Positions 43,253 through 51,498 of a stretch of DNA of 64,000 bases are shown here, piece by piece (the stretch's first letter is position 1; every line of letters starts with the position of its first letter). The notes under the pieces were generated by a model. The model worked only from the letters and a program-made list of their open reading frames with translations. It did no database searches and was not told the origin of the DNA. Source of the stretch: Palsa-1439 sp050015495 (GTDB lineage Bacteria; Verrucomicrobiota; Verrucomicrobiia; Palsa-1439). Position numbers and translations under genes: made by a program. Location of the stretch: NCBI GenBank assembly GCA_050015495.1, contig JBEKBH010000005.1, forward strand, positions 83,670-147,669, read 5' to 3'.

Positions 43253-46036
43253 GTGACCCACTGCATTCGACTCTTGTTGGTTTGTTATTTTCTGACCTTG
43301 TGCCCGTTGTGTTTTTGTGGCGAAACACCGCCGGCGCTTGACGCCCGGGACGAACAGGCGATCGAGATGGCGTTGCGCGCCATCAAGATGACGCCACGTG
43401 ACTTGTCTTTCCAAAAGACCAACGTCGAATCGGAACTCATCCTTCAGAAGGCGCGGACATTCCTGCAACAACCGCTGACGTTGCCGGTGTATGGGCAGTC
43501 GGTGGCGTCCAATTTGCAATCCATCGCGTCGCTTCAAATGCTGGCAGTGTTTTCTCAGCACCAACTGGAAGTGCCGTCAGCGCCAGTCGACATCGAGTAT
43601 TCGCCAGTTACAGTTGACCCCGATTTTTTGACCAATCTGCCTCCGGCGGTGGCACGCGCGGTTGAGATCATCGCCGATGGGGCCGGGCGAGCGAACCAGT
43701 TGTTACAGCAGTCGCTGCCTTCGGAAAAGTCGCGGGCCCTTGCGGCGTTTGCCATGGAAACCTTCGGGCTGGATAAGGACGCGGCTGAGTTGCAGGCGTG
43801 GGATAAACTCGGTTTGAAAACCAATGACGTCGCCGACCTGTTGCGGCGCGATGCGAATCTCGATCTACAGGACGGTGAGCTGGAGACAACAATTCTCGAT
43901 GCCAGCGACAAGCTCGACCGTTCGGGTCTGTTCGCCGCGTCCGAATTGTTAGCCGACTCGGTGGACAAAGCCATCGCGATCTTGCAGGCGGCGAAGGATG
44001 ATCCGGCCATGCAAAAAGAATTTCAGGTCGAGACCGACACACCGCTCGGCAAGATCATCGTCGGCGGCGCCGGGCACAATGTCTATACCAACGAAGCGTT
44101 CCTCATCATTGATACCGGCGGCGATGATACGTACGTGAATTCTGCCGGCGGCGCGAATGGATTGCTCGGGCGGCCGATTTCCATCGTGATTGATCTCGGC
44201 GGTAACGATGAATTCATTTCGAGGCGGAGCTTCTCGCAAGGCTCCGGCGTCTTTGGCATCGGCATTCTCGCCGCGCTGGGGAGCAATTGCACGTTTCAGG
44301 CGAAGCATCTGTCCCAGGGCGCCGGCTTCTTTGGGTGCGGATTACTGATGACGGGGGAGGGGAACCAGACGTTCGAGGCGGACACGTTTTGTCAGGGCGC
44401 GGGCATGTTCGGCGCGGGCATTTTATGGCAACGGGGCGGGGACACGCGGTACAAGGCGGCGCAAATGGCGCAGGGGTTCGGCGGCACGAGCGGGATCGGG
44501 ATATTGTTGGACGAGAGCGGCAACGATTACTATTTCGCCGGTGGCAAATACCCCTGCGGCTGGCTTCCAAACCATTATTTCTCACTGTCCCAGGGTTTCG
44601 GTTATGGCATGAGGCCGTTTGCGGGCGGCGGGATCGGTATTCTCTGCGATCTGAAAGGTGACGATCACTATGTCGCGGACGTATACGGCCAGGGCGCCAG
44701 CTATTGGTACTCGGTCGGGCTGTTGCTGGACCTGGCGGGCAACGACACCTACGACGCGTACCAGTACTGCCAGGGCGCCGGCATCCACCTGAGCAGCGGT
44801 GAATTGATCGACTGGGGCGGAAACGACACCTACACCGCCGGCCACATTTGCCAGGGCGCAGCCCACGACTATGCGGTCGGCATTCTGATCGACCGCGCCG
44901 GGAATGACAGGTATTCCGGCGACACGACCGCCCAGGGCGCGGCGATCAACAACTCATTTGCCATGCTGCTCGATTGTTCGGGCAATGACGTGTACACGGG
45001 CGCGGACCCCAAGCAGTCGCAAGGGGCCGGCCACGATGGCGACAAGCGCGAGTATGGTTCCATCGCGCTGATGCTCGATCTCGGCGGTCGGGACAAGTAC
45101 TCGCAAGGGCAAACCAATAACGGCATCTGGCTGAAACCGCTATACGGCGCCGGGTTGGACTGCGAATTTACGAACGTGGTTGCAGAGACGGCGCTTCCGT
45201 CGCTCGGTCAATTTACCGCGGATCGAGGCCCGACCCCGCAGACTCACACACGGCTCTACCAAGTTGCGCCTGTCGACACGCGTCAACCCGTCGAACAACT
45301 TCTGCGTCGCGCCATCAGCGACCGGCCGGATGCGCAAGCGGCATCCGACGAACTGAAACGGCGCGGAACGGAGGTGCTGCCCTATCTCCTCACGCGTCTG
45401 GACAGTCCCGAGGTTCTGGTGCGGGTGAAGGCCGAGGAAATCGTCGACTACCTCGGCACGAACGCGGTGCCGTTGCTCATCGACGGCATCGACAACGCGA
45501 AGAACGATGAGGTGGCCCGTCTCTGCTGTTATTTCCTGGCCCGGTTTAACGAAAAGGCGCGCGCGGCAATCCCGCATGTGCTGCCGTTGATCAATCGCGA
45601 GAAAACACGGACGGTCGCGTTCTACACGCTCGGACACCTGCGCGCTCGCGAGGCATTCGTACCGGCGATGAACGCCCTCGACAGCCGACAGGAATTGGTG
45701 CGACTGCGTGCCGCTCAGGCGCTGGGCCGCATCGGCGACCGACGCGCAACGCCGAAGTTGATTGGAGCGCTCGGAGACGAATTGTGGGACGTGCGGTACG
45801 CGGCGGAGGATGGACTGGTCGGCTTGGGTCGACAGAGCATCGGGCCGTTGCGCCGGGCGTTTGGGAAGGCATCGCCACGCGCGCAGCCGCACATTCTCGA
45901 AGCGCTGGCGAGGCTCGGTGACCACCAGGCGCTCGCTTGGGCGCGGACGTTCTACAAGAACGACGATCCGCTCGTGCGGACGGCGGTCGAGAACCAATTG
46001 GCAAACGAACTCTCGGCGGGAACCAAGAAACGCTGA
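43253..46036 (+). CDS. Large secreted GND-repeat (beta-solenoid-like) protein with C-terminal HEAT repeats
   Basis: About 927 residues from a GTG at 43253, 31 nt after the previous stop. A short hydrophobic start (IRLLLVCYFLTLCPLCFC) acts as a signal peptide. Residues about 30-280 are helical. About residues 285-620 contain around ten tandem units of the form 'DxxGNDxYxxxxxxQGAG...Gi..L.D' (GGDDTY, GGNDEF, GNDYYF, GDDHYV, GNDTYDAYQYCQGAG, GNDTYTAGHICQGAA, GNDRYSGDTTAQGAA, GNDVYTGADPKQ), probably a beta-solenoid with Asp/Asn-lined turns. The last 250 residues are HEAT repeats (LVRLRAAQALGRIGDRRATPKL). Function unknown; perhaps a calcium-binding surface scaffold. Confidence 0.8.
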   Translation: MTHCIRLLLVCYFLTLCPLCFCGETPPALDARDEQAIEMALRAIKMTPRDLSFQKTNVESELILQKARTFLQQPLTLPVYGQSVASNLQSIASLQMLAVFSQHQLEVPSAPVDIEYSPVTVDPDFLTNLPPAVARAVEIIADGAGRANQLLQQSLPSEKSRALAAFAMETFGLDKDAAELQAWDKLGLKTNDVADLLRRDANLDLQDGELETTILDASDKLDRSGLFAASELLADSVDKAIAILQAAKDDPAMQKEFQVETDTPLGKIIVGGAGHNVYTNEAFLIIDTGGDDTYVNSAGGANGLLGRPISIVIDLGGNDEFISRRSFSQGSGVFGIGILAALGSNCTFQAKHLSQGAGFFGCGLLMTGEGNQTFEADTFCQGAGMFGAGILWQRGGDTRYKAAQMAQGFGGTSGIGILLDESGNDYYFAGGKYPCGWLPNHYFSLSQGFGYGMRPFAGGGIGILCDLKGDDHYVADVYGQGASYWYSVGLLLDLAGNDTYDAYQYCQGAGIHLSSGELIDWGGNDTYTAGHICQGAAHDYAVGILIDRAGNDRYSGDTTAQGAAINNSFAMLLDCSGNDVYTGADPKQSQGAGHDGDKREYGSIALMLDLGGRDKYSQGQTNNGIWLKPLYGAGLDCEFTNVVAETALPSLGQFTADRGPTPQTHTRLYQVAPVDTRQPVEQLLRRAISDRPDAQAASDELKRRGTEVLPYLLTRLDSPEVLVRVKAEEIVDYLGTNAVPLLIDGIDNAKNDEVARLCCYFLARFNEKARAAIPHVLPLINREKTRTVAFYTLGHLRAREAFVPAMNALDSRQELVRLRAAQALGRIGDRRATPKLIGALGDELWDVRYAAEDGLVGLGRQSIGPLRRAFGKASPRAQPHILEALARLGDHQALAWARTFYKNDDPLVRTAVENQLANELSAGTKKR

Positions 46037-46037
46037 T

Positions 46038-46970
46038 TCAGACTTCCGTTGGCGCTTCGGCCGAATACGTCACGATGATTACCACGGCGAGGATGATGGC
46101 CGCGGCAGCGAGCAGGGTTCGCGAGGTGATTTGCTCACCCGCGAGTGTCCAACCGAGAAACACGGCGACAATGGGATTGACGTAGGCATAGGTCGAGACG
46201 TGCGCCGGTGACGCCACTTGCAAGAGCCACACATACGCCGTGAAGCCGATGAGTGATCCGAATGTGACGAGGTAACACCACGCGGCCCACGAGTGCGCGG
46301 ACACGTGCGCGGGCGTGAAACGGGTCCATTCTCCCGTGACGCTTCCCGCCAACATCAGCAACGCCCCGCCCGCGAGCATTTCCATGGCGGCAGCCAGCAA
46401 TTGCGATGACGGCAGGGAGGCGCGCCGGGAGTACAACGAGCCTGCGGCCCATAGGAATGCCGCCAGGAGGAGAACGACAGCGTCGACCAGATTGATGGGC
46501 GCACCGCCGTTGAGTCGGCCCGGCGCGATCAGGAAACCGAGTCCAACAAATCCCACGAGTAGCCCGGAAACGATGCCGACGGTTGGTCGAGGCCCGCGGT
46601 GCCAGAGCCATTCCAGCAGGATCATCCACAGTGGCACCGAGCCAATGATCAGCGCTGAAACAGCGGAAGGAACCCGCTGCTGGGCCCAACTGAGGAGGCC
46701 GTTCCCGCCCACTAATAGCAGGCCGCCAACGATGGCCGCGCCCCGCCAATGAGCGAATTCCGGTTTCGTGGCGCCGCGCAGTCGCGCCCAAGCGTACAGG
46801 ATGGCGCCGGCCACGATCGCCCGGGACCCGGCCATCATAAACGGCGGAATCGTTTCAACCGCCAGACGAATCCCGAGATAGGTCGAACCCCAAATGAGGT
46901 AGACGGCGGCAAAGGCGGTTATGATTTGCCACCGCTGCGGGGTCGGTGACTGAGATGGCGATTGGCGCAT
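46038..46970 (-). CDS. EamA/DMT-superfamily transporter (YedA-like)
   Basis: 310 residues, ten membrane helices in two EamA halves. YLIWGSTYLGIRLAVETIPPFMMAG is the typical opening of the YedA/RhaT-like branch of the drug/metabolite transporters, and IVAVFLGWTLAGEQIT the second-half signature. Probably exports a small metabolite or amino acid. It is convergent with the GND-repeat gene, the two stops only 1 nt apart. Confidence 0.9.
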   Translation of the reverse strand: MRQSPSQSPTPQRWQIITAFAAVYLIWGSTYLGIRLAVETIPPFMMAGSRAIVAGAILYAWARLRGATKPEFAHWRGAAIVGGLLLVGGNGLLSWAQQRVPSAVSALIIGSVPLWMILLEWLWHRGPRPTVGIVSGLLVGFVGLGFLIAPGRLNGGAPINLVDAVVLLLAAFLWAAGSLYSRRASLPSSQLLAAAMEMLAGGALLMLAGSVTGEWTRFTPAHVSAHSWAAWCYLVTFGSLIGFTAYVWLLQVASPAHVSTYAYVNPIVAVFLGWTLAGEQITSRTLLAAAAIILAVVIIVTYSAEAPTEV

Positions 46971-47039
46971 GGCGCGAGGATAACATAACCCCCGGAATCC
47001 CGCGCCGTGAAGAGCGATCCGCTCCGAACGGCGGGTGAA

Positions 47040-47486
47040 TCAGGCAAGGGAACTGTGCCCGCCGGTGATGTACCGTTCGAGTTCGCGGATGGTGAACTCG
47101 CGTTCGGAAATAACCACCTTCACAATGTCGCCGATGGATACGACGCCGGCCAGCCGGCCATTTTCCATGACCGGCAAGTGACGCAGCCGTTTGTCCGTCA
47201 TCAGCGCCATGCAATTCTCGATGGTGTCGTCGGGGCTGACGTACAGGACGTCGGTGGTCATCAACTCGGCGACGGTCGTGGTCTTCGACGAGCGGCCCTT
47301 GAGCATCACCTTGCGGGCGTAGTCCCGTTCGGTAAACACGCCCACCACGCCGCCGTGTTCGACGACCATGAGGGAGCCGATGTTTTTGGCAGCCATCAAC
47401 TCCAGCGCCTCGTACACGGTGGCCTGTGGCGCGATGGTCCAGACCTGATTCCCTTTCTCCCGCAACAGTTCTTTGACCGTATGCAT
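47040..47486 (-). CDS. Two-CBS-domain protein
   Basis: 148 residues, two CBS domains in tandem: VYEALELMAAKNIGSLMVVE ... GVFTERDYARKV and TIENCMALMTDKRLRHLPVM ... GVVSIGDIVKVV. Such proteins bind adenine nucleotides and act as energy or redox sensors. A strong GGAGG 8 nt before the ATG at 47486 fixes the start; the open frame extends further without support. No partner gene adjoins it. Confidence 0.92.
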   Translation of the reverse strand: MHTVKELLREKGNQVWTIAPQATVYEALELMAAKNIGSLMVVEHGGVVGVFTERDYARKVMLKGRSSKTTTVAELMTTDVLYVSPDDTIENCMALMTDKRLRHLPVMENGRLAGVVSIGDIVKVVISEREFTIRELERYITGGHSSLA

Positions 47487-47568
47487 AAGAATGACCTCCG
47501 TTAACCGACTGCGCTCAGTGTACTCGCGATGCGGGGCGCAGGGCAAGCGGAAGCATACAGGAGCATCG

Positions 47569-47997
47569 TCAGGGAATGATCAAACTTCCGTCGTCACGGA
47601 AATCAAATGCGCCCCAGGCGATCTCCCAGAGATACCCGTCCGGGTCGGAGAAATATCCACTGTATCCGCCCCAATCGGTATCCTGTGCTGGCTTCTCGAT
47701 TGTCGCGCCAGCCTGTTTTGCCTGCTTCAAAATGCGGTCCACCTCTTCCTTGCTCCGGACGTTGTGCGCCAGGGTGATCCCGGTGAACCTGGATCTGGCA
47801 ACAGGAAATTCGTCCGACACATCCTTGGCGAGTGCCGTGTACGGATAGAGCGCCAGGCAGACGCCGCTGGTTTGAAAGAAGATGATTCCCGCGTCCGCCT
47901 TCCGGGTTGTCGGGAAGCCGAGGCCGTCGCGGTAGAACCTCAACGATCGATCGAGGTCGGTGACGCCCAACGTGATGATGCTGATTCTCGGGTCCAT
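47569..47997 (-). CDS. VOC-superfamily (glyoxalase/dioxygenase-fold) protein
   Basis: 142 residues with the two beta-alpha-beta-beta-beta halves of the VOC fold: LGVTDLDRSLRFYRDGLGFP in the first and GATIEKPAQDTDWGGYSGYFSDPDGYLWEIAW in the second, the latter holding the metal-ligand glutamate. Likely a lactoylglutathione-lyase-like or resistance-type enzyme; substrate unknown. It starts 6 nt after the tRNA-Pro 3' end. Confidence 0.88.
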   Translation of the reverse strand: MDPRISIITLGVTDLDRSLRFYRDGLGFPTTRKADAGIIFFQTSGVCLALYPYTALAKDVSDEFPVARSRFTGITLAHNVRSKEEVDRILKQAKQAGATIEKPAQDTDWGGYSGYFSDPDGYLWEIAWGAFDFRDDGSLIIP

Positions 47998-48003
47998 TCA
48001 AAG

Positions 48004-48082
48004 TGGTCGGGACGACTGGATTTGAACCAGCGACCTCCTGCGCCCAAGGCAGGCGCTCTAATCCAAGCTGAGCTACGTCCCG
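48004..48082 (-). tRNA. tRNA-Pro (anticodon UGG)
   Basis: On the minus strand the 7-bp acceptor CGGGACG/CGTCCCG, D-stem GCTC/GAGC with GG in the loop, anticodon stem CCTGC/GCAGG around CTTGGGC (anticodon TGG), and T-arm GCTGG-TTCAAAT-CCAGT all pair. The 3' CCA is encoded (48004-48006). Confidence 0.96.
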
Positions 48083-48161
48083 GCGTGGCAGGCAATTTAC
48101 GTGAAGGCCGTAAGGATATCAACAACAAGCGACCTTCTTGGGAAACGACTTTCCAAGGCCC

Positions 48162-48683
48162 TCACGCTGCTGCTCCGGTTGCGATCTCGGCCAATCTCGC
48201 CAACTTTTCGTCCAGGCGCTTGGCCGCCGCGGTGACATTTTCGTTGCTCAACCGGGCCATCAAGGAAGACGGCAGGTCATAGGCGAGCCGGGTCCTGCCT
48301 GCCTTCTGGTCTTCGTAGATCATCGCCCGCACCGGCACGTTCAGACCAACACCGAGGTCGTGTTTCAGCATCGTTCGCGCGATCAGCGGGTTGCCCAAAA
48401 TATACAGTTTGCACCGCGCCCCGAGCCCGATGCGCGTCATCCAGGCGCCGTGATCGATATCCAGGAACCGCATAAACCCGCTCGATCCCTCAAACGCCCG
48501 GACGCGTTTCTCGAAATCTTTCTCATCCGCGGACGTAGCCACGAGCTTTTGGAACCCCTCACGATCGGCAACACCCACCGCGTTCTCAAATGCCGTGACG
48601 ACCTCGTCGAACGTGCGCGCACTCTCGTGCTCGCAATGAATCAATACGCTCTCGTCTCTCACCGATGTCGGGTTATTGGACAT
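48162..48683 (-). CDS. DUF302-domain protein
   Basis: 173 residues. The segment KLYILGNPLIARTMLKHDLGVGLNVPVRAMIYED is the hallmark of DUF302, a small alpha/beta fold found in stress-linked or heme/NO-related loci. Start MSNNPTSV at 48683 overlaps the dps stop by 11 nt, so it is probably translated with dps. No signal peptide. Molecular function unknown. Confidence 0.85.
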   Translation of the reverse strand: MSNNPTSVRDESVLIHCEHESARTFDEVVTAFENAVGVADREGFQKLVATSADEKDFEKRVRAFEGSSGFMRFLDIDHGAWMTRIGLGARCKLYILGNPLIARTMLKHDLGVGLNVPVRAMIYEDQKAGRTRLAYDLPSSLMARLSNENVTAAAKRLDEKLARLAEIATGAAA

Positions 48684-49200
48684 TTCGCGTGGTTTCGAAC
48701 AAGAACCACGTCCGGCGCTCGGTCTCATCAATCCAGTTCTCGATCAGGCTGGCGGTCGCCACATCGTTGTGACGGTCGCAGACCTCGTGCACGGCGCGCA
48801 GCGACCGCGTCAAGTGTTGGTTGTCATCGCGAAGTTCGGCCAGCATGTCCTCGGGACTCACGAACTCCTCGTTGTTGTCCTTCAAACTCTGGTGGCGCGC
48901 GATGTCGCTAATGGAGTGGAGCGTCGTCCCGCCCAGTTTGCGCGCCCGTTCGGCGATGTCATCCGTCATGGCAAACACTTGCTCGGCCTGCTCGTCCAGC
49001 AGCAGATGGTAATCACGAAAGTGCGGCCCGCTCATGTGCCAGTGGAAATTCTTCGTCTTTACGTACAGCGCGAACACGTCGGCCAATAATGGCCGCAAAA
49101 CCCCGGAGATCTCAGTCACTTCTTTGTTGCCCAAACTGGCTACGACATTCAAATTGCCGTCCGTTCGTTTCTGCAACAGAGATGTCTCACGCGTCTTCAT
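48673..49200 (-). CDS. dps: Dps-family DNA-binding ferritin-like protein
   Basis: 175 residues. YVKTKNFHWHMSGPHFRDYHLLLDEQAEQVFAMTDDIAERARKLGG contains the His, Asp and Glu ligands of the Dps inter-subunit ferroxidase site. Such proteins form 12-mers that take up iron with hydrogen peroxide and protect DNA. AAAGGAAGAG precedes the ATG at 49200; a longer reading to 49317 runs into the hydrolase gene. Operon order: hydrolase, dps, DUF302. Confidence 0.93.
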   Translation of the reverse strand: MKTRETSLLQKRTDGNLNVVASLGNKEVTEISGVLRPLLADVFALYVKTKNFHWHMSGPHFRDYHLLLDEQAEQVFAMTDDIAERARKLGGTTLHSISDIARHQSLKDNNEEFVSPEDMLAELRDDNQHLTRSLRAVHEVCDRHNDVATASLIENWIDETERRTWFLFETTRNVQ

Positions 49201-49237
49201 GGTACTCTTCCTTTCTTGATTGTTCCGTTTACGCCGC

Positions 49238-50077
49238 TCACTTTCCTTTTCCGAGAAACTCCAGCAGCTCGCGATTGACTTGTTCGGCATGCGTCCAGAG
49301 CACGCCGTGCGGCCCATCCTTCAGGACCGCCAGTTTGCTTCCCTTCACGAGTTCTTGTGTCCGTTTTCCCGTGATGTCGATCGGAAGGATTCGGTCCGCA
49401 TCCCCGTGAATGACCAGTGTCGGCACATCGATGCGCGGGAGGTCTTTTCGGAAATCAGTCAGCCACGCGGAAACGCAATCCAGAGTGCCTCGCGGAGAAG
49501 CGCCGACGGCCACCATCCAGTTCGACCGAATGAGCAGATCGCTGACCAGTTTGCCGCCCAGAACGTCGACATTGTAAAAGTTCGAGAGAAACGCCATGAG
49601 GAACGCCGGGCGGTCGGCGACGATCCCCTGTTTGATCCCGTCGAAGACGTTGCCGTCGACGCCGTGCGGGTTGTCTGCCGTTTTGAGGAGGAACGGCGGA
49701 ATCGACGAGATGAACACCGCTTTGCTCACGCCTTTGGTCCCGAACTTGCCCAGATACCGTGCCACCTCGCCGCCACCCATCGAAAAACCCACCAACACAA
49801 AATCCCGAAGGTCGAGCTTGATCACCAGTTTCTGCAGGTCCCCGGCCATGGTATCGTAATTGTAGCCGGACGTCGGCTTACTCGACTCCCCAAATCCCCG
49901 GCGGTCGTAGGTGATGACCCGATACCCCGCGCCGAGCAGGGCGGCTGTTTGCTTTTCCCAGGAACGCCCGCTCAACGGCCAGCCGTGAATGAGTACGACC
50001 AGCTGGCCCGTTCCGTGGTCTTCATAGTAGAGATCAATGTTGCCGGAGTTCTCCTTGCCGACGGTTATATAGGGCAT
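49238..50077 (-). CDS. Alpha/beta hydrolase (arylesterase / cofactor-free haloperoxidase type)
   Basis: 279 residues. LIHGWPLSGRSWEKQ gives the oxyanion hole, VGFSMGGGEVARYLGKFG the nucleophile serine elbow, HGDADRILPI the acid, and DGPHGVLWTH the catalytic histidine. The overall sequence fits the chloroperoxidase/arylesterase branch. Located just upstream of dps, 37 nt apart, suggesting joint expression under oxidative stress. Substrate unknown. Confidence 0.9.
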   Translation of the reverse strand: MPYITVGKENSGNIDLYYEDHGTGQLVVLIHGWPLSGRSWEKQTAALLGAGYRVITYDRRGFGESSKPTSGYNYDTMAGDLQKLVIKLDLRDFVLVGFSMGGGEVARYLGKFGTKGVSKAVFISSIPPFLLKTADNPHGVDGNVFDGIKQGIVADRPAFLMAFLSNFYNVDVLGGKLVSDLLIRSNWMVAVGASPRGTLDCVSAWLTDFRKDLPRIDVPTLVIHGDADRILPIDITGKRTQELVKGSKLAVLKDGPHGVLWTHAEQVNRELLEFLGKGK

Positions 50078-50238
50078 AGCGACCCGCCTTTCCCGTTTGC
50101 ACGGCAGTTCAATTCTCTCGCCACTGATTCCATGATGTCACCGGCCCGGGCATTTGTCAAATTGTGGGAGAGTGCGCCGGGGCCTCTGCGCCGGCAGTCC
50201 GTTACTGAAGACGAGTCCCAAGCCGCGGCCTGACGACC

Positions 50239-51423
50239 CTATGGGGTTGCCAACTTGACGACGACCAATTTGCCCGCTTTGAGAATCTGGCCGTCACGGA
50301 CGGTGACGCGGGTTTTGTCGTCGGTGATCTTCTGGCCATCGAGGGTAACGCCGCCTTGCTGGATGACCCTCCGAATGTCCCCACGACTCTTGAATTTACC
50401 GGTCTTCTCCACCAGCTCAACAATCCAAATCTCACCGGCGGGCACGCTCAGGCTCTCGGCAATTTCGGAGAGGTCTTTCTTCGAGAACTGCTTTTCAAAA
50501 TCCTCGCGCGCATGGTCGGCGGCCGCTGCGCCGTGGTATTGCGCGACGATGGCATGGGCGAGGGCCTTCTTCGCCTCCATCGGGTGGCCCTTCTTCAACT
50601 CGGCGATTTCCGCGGCAGTCTTGAAGAAGAGCAGGGCATACCATTTCCACATCAGGTCGTCGCCGATGCTCATGGTCTTGCCGAACATGTCCCTGGGCGT
50701 CTCGCTGATGCCGATGTAATTGCCCTTGCTCTTGGACATCTTCTCGACGCCATCGAGTCCTTCCAGGATCGGGAGGATCATCACCACCTGCGGCTCCTGG
50801 CCCGCGTCCCGCTGCAGGTCGCGACCCACGAGATTGTTGAACGTCTGGTCGGTCCCGCCCAGTTCCACGTCGGCGCGAATCATGACCGAATCGTGCCCTT
50901 GCAGCAGCGGGTAGAGAAATTCATGAACGCCGATCGGCACATCAGCTTCATAGCGCTTCTCGAACGTATCGCGTTCCAACATCCGCGCCACGGTCATCTG
51001 ACTGGTCAGCTTGACCACATCCGCCAGACGCATTCCCGCCAGCCACTCGCCATTCCGCCGGATTTCCAGCTTGTCGGGCGACGTATCGAGGATCTTCCCC
51101 GCCTGCTCGAAATACGTCTTCGCGTTGCGCTCGATATCGGCATCGCGGAGCATGGGGCGCGTCTTGTTCTGTCCCGTCGGGTCACCGATGAGCGCCGTGT
51201 AATCCCCGATGATCAGCACGGCTTTGTGGCCAAGGTCTTGAAACTGTCGCAGCTTGCGCAGGACGACGCTGTGGCCGAGATGCAAATCGGGCGCGGTGGG
51301 ATCGCAACCGAACTTCACGCGCAGTGGGCGGTTCTGCTCCAACTTCTTCTTCAGTTCCTCGCGGGTGACGACGGTCTCGCACCCTTGCGCGAGCAGATTC
51401 AATTGTTCATCGGCAGTTTTCAT
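50239..51423 (-). CDS. tyrS: Tyrosyl-tRNA synthetase
   Basis: 394 residues, class I synthetase charging tRNA-Tyr. HLGH (in PDLHLGHSVVL) is the HIGH motif, EKMSKSKGN the KMSKS loop, and the C-terminal KFKSRGDIRRVIQQGGVTLDG an S4 RNA-binding domain. FGCDPTAPDLHLGH places it in the TyrZ-like branch common outside the enterobacteria. It follows rpsA on the same strand with a strong hairpin between them. Confidence 0.97.
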   Translation of the reverse strand: MKTADEQLNLLAQGCETVVTREELKKKLEQNRPLRVKFGCDPTAPDLHLGHSVVLRKLRQFQDLGHKAVLIIGDYTALIGDPTGQNKTRPMLRDADIERNAKTYFEQAGKILDTSPDKLEIRRNGEWLAGMRLADVVKLTSQMTVARMLERDTFEKRYEADVPIGVHEFLYPLLQGHDSVMIRADVELGGTDQTFNNLVGRDLQRDAGQEPQVVMILPILEGLDGVEKMSKSKGNYIGISETPRDMFGKTMSIGDDLMWKWYALLFFKTAAEIAELKKGHPMEAKKALAHAIVAQYHGAAAADHAREDFEKQFSKKDLSEIAESLSVPAGEIWIVELVEKTGKFKSRGDIRRVIQQGGVTLDGQKITDDKTRVTVRDGQILKAGKLVVVKLATP

Positions 51424-51436
51424 GGCGCACGCAAAT

Positions 51437-51474
51437 AGAAGCCCGGTCCCGAAATCGTTCGGGGCCGGGCTTCT
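51437..51474 (-). terminator. 17-bp stem between rpsA and tyrS
   Basis: AGAAGCCCGGTCCCGAA, loop ATCG, then its complement with one G-T pair. On the minus strand the stem is followed by only a weak T-rich stretch (ATTTG), so it may end rpsA transcripts partly and let some continue into tyrS, whose ATG lies 13 nt further on. Confidence 0.65.
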
Positions 51475-51498
51475 TGTACTAGATTCGCGAGGAAACGG

